64,000 bases of DNA, from the NCBI RefSeq assembly GCF_032854445.1, contig NC_088295.1:62911249-62975248 (forward strand), given 5' to 3'. This DNA is from Liolophura sinensis (Eukaryota; Mollusca; Polyplacophora; Chitonida; Chitonidae). This document shows positions 11,056 to 22,700 of the stretch, piece by piece. The position numbers and the translations under genes are program-made. Positions within the stretch are counted from its first letter, which is position 1. Every line of letters starts with the position of its first letter. Below the pieces are notes generated by a model, which searched no databases, had not been told where the DNA came from, and saw nothing but the letters and a program-made list of their open reading frames with translations.

Positions 11056-14000
11056 TCAGTCCACATGGGAATTCTTGTAATAGAGAGGTGAGTAAGTTCT
11101 TCTGGTCATTGAGGATGAGCCAAAACTCTGAGAAAAAAAAAAAGAAAAAAAAAAGCAGTTTAGAAACAATTCATACAATGTTAATTAAAAGCACTCTACT
11201 ATATGTAATCTGAGACACATAGAAAAGCCAAGGGCAAAGGAAGTAGAAACACACTGTTAAAACCTATATATAAAGTTTTGTATTAGATCAGATCTAAGCA
11301 ATTCTAAAATATTCCAGCACAATTTAAATGGGTGTCATTTAAATTTCCGAAGTATTGCAACATAATGACTCACTAGCCTACTGACGAAATGGTGAATCAA
11401 ATTAACCAGAAATGTATATCCTACACTGCAATCTATTCCTTCACAGGGTATTTTAGAGAAGTAATTTTCTTGAGTAAGTTTTAAGTATGACCCATTTTAA
11501 TAATGTACTAGCATTAAAAGTGCACATGTATAAACTCTAAATTCACATTTATATGCTTCTAGCCACATCCCTTAAGACCATCTCTATAACCATACATGTG
11601 TATTTCCATTCACCAGGGTGCGAAGTTGTGTACAGAAAGAAGTGCTGGTACAGGCAGAGGTATGTGTAAACTTGCAAAGATCTACTACTCTGAGATGTGA
11701 AACAGGGAACAGTCCATGCTAAAACTCAGAGAAACTTCAACCTAGTAGATCTCCGTGAAGTCAAGAGGGACTATTTTTCCACCACATACACCCATGCTAC
11801 GTGAAAAATAGCCCATGAAGTGCGCCTTTATGTAGGTACATGTATACAATATGTATATGTATGTCACCATTAACTAATAAGACGTTCATGTTGTTAACTT
11901 CATTGTTGGAAATTTTTTTCAAATCTTTTTCAATAGCTATGAGTAACTAGTATTGTGTAAATCAACAACCAGCCAGCCAATCAAAACCCCAATATCAGTG
12001 GTCAGCTGATTTTCTACCCATACATATCGAGGAAAACTCCATAATAGAAGACAGAGAAATTGTAAAACGCTGAAGTATGTCATCATCAAATGCTGTTAAA
12101 GAGTTACAAAAGAATGGACAGTTGTGTATAATAAAAAAATTAATACATTCCTCTATTAAAGATATAGCACCATGTTGATGTCATTTATTGTGTGAGGAGA
12201 TATTTTTCCAGACATTCCACGGATGTGTCAGGACACGAAAAGAACCTCTACTGACATGCATGAAAGGAGTGCTAACCCAAACACAGGAGACATCTACCAA
12301 CAGACACATGGAAGCTTAAGTGGATGCTTATCCAGGTAGAGGATACATTTGTCAAATATAGGAGTGAAAACTTGACCCGTAAAAAAAGGGCAAAAGTAAC
12401 TCTCACAAGGGAAAAACTGACCAACATACAAAGCAAACAGACCTAGTATACAAAGGTGAAAATTGACCCAAGCGAAGGGAAGATTTACTTTGAGATACCG
12501 TCTCCAAAGCGAAAAATGAGAAGCAGTGTCCAAACCAGGCCACAAAAAGCAATCCAAATCCAAACCATTCAGAAACTTGAAAAATTTGACATCTTACGAT
12601 TTGGACCATCTTTTAGAAACAGGACAACTTCTGCAGAGCACTAAATGTTGACATTTGGGCTATAAGGTATACGGTTACCACCAACCTGATTTCCTGTGTA
12701 AAATCTCCTTTCTATCACCTGTCAAAGCAAAAGCAAAACTTGGGTTTTAGAGATTTCTTTATTTCCTTTTAGTTTGTAGAAAACAACACATATATCTCCC
12801 TCTGTAATGTATAAAGGACATAAATATAAGAATGTTTAACAATAAAAATTACTTGAAAATAACATGCATAAAACAAGAATTTGTCAATGACTTTTTCCCA
12901 TGTCTTACTGAAACCCATTATTAAAGGTATACTGAAGAACTGACAACTTCTTTGGTTACACACAAGCAGTTCATTTAACTATTACACTGACCTATCTACT
13001 TCAAATAAATAGTTTGAGTTAATCTTACATATGAAATGAAATTGATTGATATTCTTAAATTGCATACACCACAAAAATAGTTCACTACAAATTGTAAATC
13101 CTACCTTATCAAAAAACCTGGAAAGTTTCACAGCATTGGTTGAGCCTGGAGCAACACATTTCTCCTGATTACAATCCTGCAAGACATATAAAAAAAAACA
13201 ACAGTAACATATTCATCAACAATGAAGCCCGTTTGAGCCGGTGGTAGCGATTGAGTGCAGCTGGACCTACTGTTGGAATGATCTCTTGACGCTGATGCAT
13301 AGATACTGTGGACAAGCTCCAACTGTACCCGTGCTGATATCATGACCTGTGAGGTTTATGCTGCTAACGCCTACGACCTCTGATGCACTATAAGCTGGTA
13401 TGATTAACTTTGATTATCACCGCATGTGGTTTCTGAGTAGGGAGAGTAGGTCTACAAAGACTGGAGATTGACAGACATATCTGCTATGTCATATATGTCT
13501 CGTAGGTGCAAAACTCAAACAAATTGAATAAATTTCAGTGTGTCATTTGTTTGTTTCTTTTTTTTTTAAATAAGCAACACTTTAGACAATGTGACCCAAA
13601 TATATAACAGATGGTACTGAACACACATTTATATAGCAAGAAAGTGTGACGCCGAATCAGCATATGGCATTACATCGATCAGTTGCTGCTCAAATTTCAT
13701 TTTAAGGCCTGTCAATCTGGCATCCAGTTTTCTATATTTCCGTCTCTTAAGAGGAGGAGCCGCCCCACCTTTAAGCATCGGTATGGCTGGGAGGATGGTT
13801 GTGAGTAATGGTAGCATGAACTTATATGTCATTCTCAGTAGTCAAGCCAGACAAACACTTAGGTTTTGTGCATCACCACCATTCTTTAGCTAAAGTATGA
13901 CAGATTACACAATATAAGCAGCCCGCATGGGAAAGCTTTTGCCCACCTCGTGCAGTTGGAATAAAGGATACCTCTGTCACTGCTGATGCCATGTTGAAAC

Positions 14001-17000
14001 TGTTATGAATATAACTGTCAGAAGACCTAATTATAAACTGACGACTCTGCGAGTTAAATTTAACCAGACTTTTCAGCAAATCATTGTAAGAAAACACTGT
14101 ACAAAGCATATTCCCATGTGCAACAAGCGTCATATATGCCCACATGAATTTGAGACAACGAAGAAAGTTGAAAAATCGTGTGACCCATGCATGGCCGCAA
14201 TTGCACATGTAAAAAGTGTATAAAAACGTTACGCACAGTACGCTGGACTTGCACACTGACTAAAAACCTTCAAAGTAATGCCTCGAATGACTGCAGAACA
14301 ACGAGAGGGCCCTGGGTGTGGTATCCATGGGAGCCATTCGTGCCCACGTTGCAAGGATCTTCGGCTACTCTCGTGTCACTGTGTCAAACTTGATGCAACG
14401 TCACAGACAGACAGGGAAGACATCGGACAGGCCAAAAACAGGCAGGCCTACGGTAACTACGCCCATTGAAGCAAGGGGTGACCACACGCAATACTGATTG
14501 GTTTTGATACTGACTGATTTTAAAAAATAATCAACTTTTTATATACTCTGCCCATTGTTAACCAAGATTGAATGGCTATTTTTCTACCCCTGCTCTGTTT
14601 GTTCACTTGTAAAACGATTTTTGAGGGCTGCTTTGTCCGTTCTTACTCACAACTTTCAATATCTAAAGTCATTGGTCTTTTCAATATATTATACTTCCGT
14701 CATCCTGTTTTTTGCTTTGGCAAAATAAATTGATTTGAACTCTTTGGCTGTCAGTTTATTTTCTGGTCAAGTGTCGAAATAGGAACAGTTTTCACTCCAT
14801 TTCCTGGCATAGCTTCTTTGACTACTGACAGAATTTTGCTCACTGCCTACCTCAGTGCGGTTAAGCGGATTATCCCCATTTCCCTTGTTTTTGCTAAGCT
14901 GTTACTACTACCCGGATTAATGGAAGGTGTGAAATCGTAGGTGAAATACACCGTGGCCGTGTTCGAATAAAGCCAGCAGGCACCACTAGTGGGGAACCAC
15001 CCCTATCAACAATTCAAGCCCTCTTCACCAAGCCTTTTAAGTAGTGAATAATGCAATCATACAAAAATGACAAGTGAACTTAAAATAGGTTGCAAGAACT
15101 ACCTAACTTCGTCATTTTCAGATCAAATCTATATAATGAAGAAGAAAACATTCTGGAATTATGATAAATATAGTGGAAGAATTATTGTAACACCCTTTTT
15201 AGAATGGCAGACATTTTACCAGGTTAATTTCATCCGCCCCACACTCTTCAGCCACAGAAGAAACACGTGAGAGAACGTTCTCTCGTAGCCGCTCTGCCTG
15301 GTCAGCCTTTGTACCCACCACTAAGACAGGGGTCTGGTTTCCAGCAAACTGCTCAGGATCATAGTCATACCTGTAAACAGATAGTCATGCAAAGGCTGCA
15401 AGGAAAACATTCACATCTTACATTCATAGTGTTTAACACTTCCTACGTTTATACAGATGATGAGGAGATCTGAGTCTAGATTGTAAGCATTGCAGAGATA
15501 TATCTTAGTCATTCAAGTACAGGGCTCCTTGTGGCCTAGAGGTTAGGACGCTAGGGCAACAAAATCACTCAGGAGTCTCTCCGCTACTTATGTGACTGTG
15601 AGAAAGTCTGGCAGTAACCGGCGGATGGTCGTGGGTTTCCCCTGAGAAGTGGCATTTCTTAAAGTAGGGTCTGGATAAAAATATATGACCTTAGAATTGT
15701 ACTCTAGAATTGTATACACAATATAGGAGTCCACACCCAACCATAATCATAAAACATCTGTCAACTACAGCAATCTGACTGGAGCTTTGGACTACTGAAC
15801 TGGCTAGGGACTGATAGGGCTTTGGACTACTGAACTGGCTAGGGAATGATAGGGCTTTGGACTACTGAACTGGCTAGGGACTGATAGTGCTTTAGACGAC
15901 TAAACTGGCCAGTGAGGGATAGAACATTAGACAACTGAACTGGCCAGTAAGGGATACCTAATATATATTTTAGAAAAAGAAAACTCTACCCATTTGAGTC
16001 CTTATGACTCTCTCTGTTTAACACTTCAGCCAGCCACTTTCGCAAGTTCTGATGAGATTTTCTGTTCGTGAGATCATGGACGAGTATTACCCCTAGTGAA
16101 AGTAAACAATTAATCAAATGAACATTACTGCATGATGCTACAGATACAGATAAAAGGACAATCAATAAATCAATTTAAATTGTATAAGTATCGTATTTCA
16201 TCTAGCATTTTTCAAGTGATACATTTTGCTTGATTCTGGTTGGATGATTCTGGTTGAACTTACTAGGCCACTTGAGGGTTTTTTCTAAAGTTTGATTAAT
16301 TTCTAATCAGAAAAATCAAGTATTGGCATCAAAAGTATCACTTGGTGGCCTATATGTGCTTCTAAAAGTGCCTTTTCATGCACCTAACATGAAGCACATG
16401 TTGAAAAGAATGATTTACACACACATTGCATTGTATACTTTCTAAATCTAATACAGCACTTGGTTTTATAAAAGTGACAGTACAACTAATTAGGTTCAAC
16501 TCTTTTCTGATACATGGCTCAAGCAAACATTCAAATTCATACTGGAAAACATTTAAACTGTACTGGAAAATGGTGAAGCATGTAGATGTATGTCAGGTGG
16601 CACAACAGAGGCTGAACTTTATTACCATGCACAGGGTTATAGAAGATGGATCTGCTGTTTGCGTGACTTGTTGATCCTCCAATATCCCACAGCTCTAAAA
16701 AGTAGGTTTTTTCTGATGGTGTGCCAACTTTATATTCATGTAGCTGCAGTTGAAAACATAGGAAAATTATTGTTTTACATGTAAGTCTATAAAGTGGTAA
16801 AGAGTTACTTGTCATGTCATTTTATAAACAAATACTTGTCTTTTAGTTCATATAACGAACTGAGTATATAGAAACTTTACCCAAATAATTATAAAACAAG
16901 GTTTTGCCTGTAAAATATCTCTAAAAATACAAATAAAATGTATAAATGACTAGACCAATTAAACACCAAACCTTATCCAAACCTACATGTAATTAAAAGT

Positions 17001-18249
17001 AATGGTTGGAATAGCCAGCTTGCCTAACCCCACTTCGAGTTCTGACTCACATATTCTCTATACTTATCGTATCCAATACATTCTGTCATACATGTGTTCT
17101 GTTAACTTGTTTTTTTTTTTCCAAATTAAATAGACATATTTTGGATTAACAAGGGTACTTATTTAATTTTTTGATTGGTATTTTACACCATAACAAATTA
17201 ATACTTTACTTACAAAATGATAGCCAACATTATGGTGGGAGGAAACCATGCAGAGCCCAGGGGAAACCCATGACCATCTGCAGCTTGCTGCAAGACCTTC
17301 TCACCTACAGCCAGAGAGGCAGCCAGCATGAGCTAGACTTTAATTCACAACGGCCACATTGCTGAAAGGCCCCTCTGTCACAATGCCATGCTGACACGCC
17401 AACCACCTTTGCCACGGAGCTCCCCTAACATGGGTACTAGATGTGTGACATGTAGCAGAAGGCGTCAGATGGCGTGAACAGAGGAAATGTGTGTCAAAGC
17501 TGGCGACAGAATGCTTTATTTCGAGTTCGCCAGCATAGTTTAGGTGGGGTTAGGCGGGCCGGTGTTTCCAACATCTTCTGTTTGTAAGGCCAAGGGAATA
17601 GGGTACCGGTATACTATAGCATAAGCACATCAAGTACAAATTTGCTACAAGGTATGTAACTTACACTCACAACTTGTTAAAACTATATATGACCAATTAA
17701 TTAACACTGGCTACCTTTACTTCCACTGAACAGCCTATTGTCCAGCCCGGGTTTCCTACTGGTTGATTATGACATATAAGGTGAACTAAGGAGGTTTTGC
17801 CCACTCCTGGAAGACAAATAAATGAGATGGATTTTTTACTTATTAACAGTGAACTGGTCACAAAACAAGAACTGCATAAGGCTCGATATTCATTATGCCA
17901 CAATAAACAATAAACGGTAAATCCATGTGACACGCTAGAGATAATTATTTGGTTGTCAAAATTATTCGAAGACTGCACGAAGTGCGTGGAATTAGTATTA
18001 ACTCTAGAAATGACGGAAACTGGACACTTCATAAAACATTTACCTGTTAAACCAATGACACGTCAAACATAAATACTTCCTTACTTGTGAAAGATATTTA
18101 ATCGTTTAGTGAGTTTTCTTCAAGGCTATTGAGGGAAATGCATCAAGGGAACAAAATCTGAGAAAAGCGGGCCGCAATATCAGACGAGAGAGGGAAAACT
18201 TACCCGAATCACCGACAACAAGAATTCTTACTTTGTCGATTGCCGCCAT
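11056..18249 (-). CDS. RABL3: Rab-like protein 3 (RABL3), complete, eight exons
   Basis: RABL3 is an atypical Rab-family GTPase without C-terminal prenylation cysteines. Human RABL3 is 236 residues; this model gives 228. Exons (minus strand, all GT-AG, phases consistent): 18249-18204, 17806-17715, 16743-16626, 16092-15990, 15370-15220, 13176-13105, 12718-12686, 11127-11056 (TGA). The start is [20 protein letters not shown], with the P-loop GDSGVGKT at residues 13-20 split by intron 1. ELWDIGG (63-69) is the family's form of the DxxG motif; GTKAD (139-143) stands for NKx[33 protein letters not shown] and the basic tail ending YYKNSHVD all match RABL3. The 33-base exon 7 encodes [11 protein letters not shown] and was found only by homology and phase. 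Introns contain a FLYWCH pseudogene, a Tc1 relic and a 35-bp array. Confidence 0.94.
13620..13991 (-). pseudogene. FLYWCH-type zinc-finger pseudogene in RABL3 intron 5
   Basis: On the minus strand, [17 protein letters not shown] and KLSHAGCLY open a FLYWCH-like domain. After an in-frame TGA at 13874-13872 the same frame continues CTKPKCLSG, then a TAA, then [15 protein letters not shown]. This gives the C-x-C and H-x-H zinc-ligand pattern of FLYWCH fingers. A further frame change leads to [20 protein letters not shown] and a C-terminal piece ending near 13629. It is intronless and carries at least two stops and a frameshift, so it is most likely a dead retrocopy or a transposon-borne fragment. 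The assignment rests on motif pattern only. Confidence 0.55.
14278..14489 (+). pseudogene. Tc1/mariner transposase relic with internal deletion
   Basis: It starts [10 protein letters not shown]. After a frameshift near 14308 it reads [20 protein letters not shown], then [20 protein letters not shown]. This is the N-terminal helix-turn-helix and linker of a Tc1-like transposase. The frame then passes directly to EARGDHTQY and TGA at about 14487-14489, which resembles the family's C-terminal end. The whole DDE catalytic core is absent. It lies in RABL3 intron 5, opposite to the host gene. Confidence 0.7.
15522..15652 (+). mobile_element. SINE-A fragment (head half) in RABL3 intron 4
   Basis: The head GTGGCCTAGAGGTTAGGACG is followed by ACTCAGGAGTCTCTCCGC and CGGATGGTCGTGGGTTTCCC. 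The AAAT-type tail half is missing. Confidence 0.6.
15779..15955. repeat. 35-bp tandem array, about five copies
   Basis: The unit is GCTTTGGACTACTGAACTGG followed by CTAGGGACTGATAGG. The first three copies are nearly identical, and the last two (TTAGACGACTAAACTGGCCA and relatives) are diverged. It lies in RABL3 intron 4. Confidence 0.88.
17147..17438 (-). mobile_element. SINE-A, near full length, with target-site duplication
   Basis: The element covers about 17160-17425 on the minus strand. It is flanked by TAACAAGGGTACT (17147-17159) and TAACATGGGTACT (17426-17438), a 13-bp duplication with one mismatch. It lies in RABL3 intron 2. Confidence 0.78.
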
Positions 18250-19014
18250 TTCGCTTTCGGTTAGCTGACGACAAACTTTTAACCCAGCAAAAATACGAAA
18301 GACAGATTTAACGGAAGAATTTAACCGGCTTTTGATGATACCACGGGTAATTATTGTGCTTTTCAATGTGGCCAAAGAACTACACATTTTAGATATGTCT
18401 GAAGTTGGGCATAAGGAAGTAAATGTTATAAATAAATGTTAACGATACCTTAAAACAGAGCATCTAATCATGGAGGTCTGTCAGTCCAAAACCTAATTTA
18501 TTAGCCTTAGACTACACGTCTATTCATTAAAGGATGTTGACTTCGCAATTTTGAAACAAAATCGGAGCCAGTGCACGTGTAAACACGAAATCAAGGGAAG
18601 ATTTAAAAAAAAAAAACAGTCAGAGGAAATTAATAAACAAATGACAACAAGAGAGAAAGATATAAGCTACGGTAACAGAAAAGTCGGTAGGACCAATAGA
18701 AACAGGACAGTAGATATTGAGTGCGTGGGGGGAAAAAAAATAAAAGTTTCCCGATAGATGGTCAAAATCAGCTGCTCTTAAATCTTAGAAAACCATTTAG
18801 GACGGTAGCCTATAAGTATAACAGAACAGAGGGAACAGGTGCAAGGGGCATGTAAACTGATACTACATGTAGGGCCTATAGTTAGGCATTTACATGAACA
18901 GTTTGAATAAGACCCAATCTGAGGTCAACGGAAAAGAGGCCCATTTTCATTGGTTACGTAGATGTGACGATCTAATTGCCAGCTACATGTAGGTTGCATT
19001 GTAGTGCTACTGTC

Positions 19015-19093
19015 GTCGCGGCTCTATTCTGTTTACTCATGATGTCGGGAGACCCGGGATCAAATCCGGGTCGGGTCATACCAAAGACTTTAT
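19015..19093 (+). mobile_element. SINE-C head fragment
   Basis: GGGAGACCCGGGATCAAATC followed by GGGTCATACCAAAGACTTTA is the B-box end of the SINE-C head. The sequence then changes directly to the tail of a SINE-B copy. Confidence 0.5.
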
Positions 19094-19490
19094 TTATTTT
19101 TTTATCTATTTATTAGATTGGTGTTTTAAGCCCTACGCACGAATGTTTCATTTATATGGTTTTTGCTGAAAGCGAGACGCAAGGAGTTTTCACTTATGCA
19201 CTGACGGCCAGTTTTATGGATTGGATTACATGACCGGGTACATTCCAGAGTACCCGGGGTAAACCACCAAGCGTTGACAAGTAGCTGACCCACTTCGTCA
19301 CGTGGAACGTATGACTTACGTGCCCTACTGGTGGAGTTCAAGTTGGCTTCAACGAAGGTGTAAAGCCATCGGCCATCCAACGACCCTCTGTGCATTAAAA
19401 CTGGGAGAATCTAGAGCCCCACTGATCAAGCCCGGGATTGAAACCACGCCTGTAGCTGGCTTTGATCAATAACACCGCGCAATTTTCATT
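19094..19490 (-). mobile_element. SINE-B copy, near full length
   Basis: The T-rich tail complement with ATTGGTGTTTTAAG is at the left. The core GAGTACCCGGGGTAAACCAC is in the middle. A tRNA-like head is at the right (minus strand GGTTTCAATCCCGGGCTTG). Confidence 0.6.
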
Positions 19491-19747
19491 CTGTCAATCA
19501 CATTTAAAACGAGTGAACCTAACGGTTGTGATTATCTCCAGGGATTAATGAGTCATAAGAGCATAAGATCAAAACTCATGAATTCAAACCCAAAACATTT
19601 TGGAATATAAAAAGTAGTCATTTTATTTGAAATTTTATAAAATTAAATGTTCACAAAATGCCTTCTTATCAGGTCTATATACTGTTCTGACATGGATATC
19701 TACAATATGCACAATGTGTCCAGCATTTGACAAAACACGCTATAATA

Positions 19748-22700
19748 TCAGATGATACAGTTTTTCTGATTAACTTTCTGAAATTTACTAGTATCTATAT
19801 TATATTTCTTTAATAAATTGTATATTTCCATTTTCCTGTACTCGGAAATTCCAGAACGATCTCGACTGAGAATCCAAGTAACTTCTGAAATCGAAAGAAA
19901 AACGATTTTAAAAATTAACGGTGTAGTGAAAATTGCCATGGGGGAGATTTACACGCACCGTTTTAGTATAGTCATATACAGAAACAAGCTTTAAAGACAA
20001 AGAGAGCATTAACAAAGGATAAAACATGCACTAACGATAGAAACTCCAGTGACCAAAGGAACCTCTCACCAATGCGGTCGCTGTGAGTTCAAGTCCAGAC
20101 CTCTCCCGCCATATGTGGAAAGGTCTTTCAGCAAACTGCGGATGGTCGTGGGTTTTCCCTGGTCTCTGCCCGGTTTCCTCACACCATAATGCTGGCCGCG
20201 GTCGCATAAGTGAAATATTCTTGAGTATGGCGGATAAAACACCAATCAAATTAATAAATAAATATGATACTTTGTGTGTTCATGAGCTCTGCGGCCGATC
20301 TATCGATCTATTGGTGTTTAAAGCAGTCCTAAAGACTTTTTCACTTATTAATGACGGCGGAAACCCTACAAACCTCTTGACTTACAGCCGAAACAGCGAG
20401 AGCTGGATTCCAACATTCGGCCTCAGTGATCAAGGGTAGCACAGCAGCGTTTTAACCATCAGCGAGGCCATAGGATATTCAGAAACTTAAGCCATTAGTA
20501 TAATTATTCATTTAATTAACTGTTTAACGCTTTACTGAAGGATTTTTCAGACACGATGACGGATCTGAAAAAAAAAAACCTTGAGTGCCCGGTGAAAACC
20601 ACCGACCTTTGGTTGGTTGCTGACAAACTTCCTCACGTGTGAAGGTACATGTGTACATATAGGTACATGTACTGGTATGTCAGTATAGTCAATTGTTCAA
20701 GAAAGGATTCATGTCAGTTGTCAGGTGATCAGAGTTAGCCTGCGGTTTAATGTCACTCAGGTTATTTATGACTGATCTTGTAAGCCACTCTCAGTGTAAC
20801 GAAGGCCAAACATGATATTCCTTCCATTCACATGCACGATTAATTAAGCTGTACACTACGGAGGGAATGCGTTCAAAGTAGCAAGTCTGTCCAATTTTCG
20901 AGATTAAACACACTATTAAGGACTGGCGATATAACCATACAACCATGCATTCCGCCGTTGCTGTGTGATCAGATAATGTTGTCTTCTAGTGACAATACTG
21001 ACCAGTGTGGGCTTGCCTCGTTTTCGTGTCCCGACAACTCCACACTACTGTGTACGTCTTGTAGTCTGTGTCCAGCACCCAATAGTTTGACGGCGGACCT
21101 GTTTACAGAGTGGAACCTGGTGGTTAAAGGAAGTGTCTCGAACTGCGCTTCAGTTCATTTAATTTCGATAAAAACTACATCATTACGAAGGATTTTTTTT
21201 GTGGCTAGAATTTGTTTTTGTGTGTAAATGGGGAGTGAATCAGTTTGACAGGTAGGCTCTGTATCTTGTATTAAACACAAACTTGTTGACAGGAATACAT
21301 TTCCCCGCGAAATGACGTCTTGGAGCCCAACTTAACTGAACTTGCTCTCATTACGTCAACCGAGATTATATTTTATTCTAATATTTTTGGAATTGCGGTC
21401 TGTGTGAGTCAAGGATTGTGTGTTAAAATGTGTATCTTATCATTGCTAAGGTTAAACAAAGCTCTTTTTCAAGTTGATAAGTAACCTGTAGACCATTCTC
21501 AGATTTGACGCATAGGTAGCCTATCCATAATGTGATTGCTTAAAGAGGTCTCTGAAGCAAATCTGGTGATTCTGTTACCATTACATGTACTTCCTAATGC
21601 TTACCTCCGAAGATAACCAACAATTTGGCAGGGAAATTAGGATCCGGGGCATAGGCTTCTCCTACAGCTTCATCCACCTGGCTGGTGCTGGAGCAAGATA
21701 AATACCGTGTGACGTCACAACAAACCAGAGCAGTGATTTTTATCGTGACAGGCATATAATTAAATTAAAGTGAAAGTGATTTATGTATTTGCGTGTTAAG
21801 ATCCGTTTCAAAGAAAATCACTTTTTTGTTGTGGTGTCAAACTGTCAAGAAGAGTAGTGGTGATATTCAGAAACCCAAATGCCACATGCCTTCATAAATT
21901 GAAGACACATGCATGCACCGCGGATAGGCCATATACACATGTATATATAAGCCACATCATGCGAGACGTTATAACCAAAAATTTGAACTTATCTCCGTAA
22001 CCAGCTTTACTTACAGTGTATTTTTGGCATATCTTTCATGAACGCATTAACTGGTAGGTTTACTCTAATAATCTAACCAATTTGTGGGTATTTGGTGCGT
22101 TTGAGTAAACAACAGTCATTGAAATACAAGCACAAACTGCAAATATCTGACGCAGAGATGTGCTGCCATATAAGATCTTCCAATCACGAAGCTGAACTTC
22201 TCTCTTCTTAGCCATGTGTTAATGCTACAACTCACCCAATAATTACGCCTTGGTTCACGACCTTGACCTTGCCATCGGCCTTGAGGCTGTAGTTGGCGGA
22301 CACACAATCCTCGTCATACTCCGCGATGGAGAAGAATCGTTCATGCTCGTACCACTTACCTAAGTACTTAAGACGTGAAAAAAAAAACAAACAAAAAACA
22401 GAATAGTTTAAAATCCAAAAACAACACATTTTGAACTCCTTTCATAATTTTACAATATAACTAAATAATAAAATCACAGAAAAAAATAAATGAATTTAAA
22501 TAAAATAAAAATGAATTTAAAATTCTTGATATTGAAAAAAAAGTAGTTTTAATTAAATAATTAATTAAATCCATTAAATAATTAAAAACATTTTGTTTCA
22601 ACGATGCATTCATCAGGCATTTTGGATTCATTATTATTTTGTGCTGTATAGAAATAATGGGCTGAACTGAATGGGACGGTTGAAATTTGGCCTTTGGTGT

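Larger units (their letters stand above)
18250..19747. other. intergenic region between RABL3 and lipocalin A
   Basis: It holds the RABL3 5' flank (ATG at 18249). A likely polyadenylation signal AATAAA (minus strand, 19627-19622) lies about 120 bases past the lipocalin A stop. SINE-C and SINE-B pieces lie at 19010-19490. The open frame at 18551-18757 is low-complexity lysine-rich sequence and is not supported. Confidence 0.45.

Noticed and set aside
12294-12644. Frames on both strands in RABL3 intron 7
   Set aside because: RABL3 phases close without them, and neither strand gives a known family.
20958-21227. 89-codon plus-strand frame
   Set aside because: It is antisense to lipocalin A exon 4, which has clear splice sites and the TDY motif on the minus strand.
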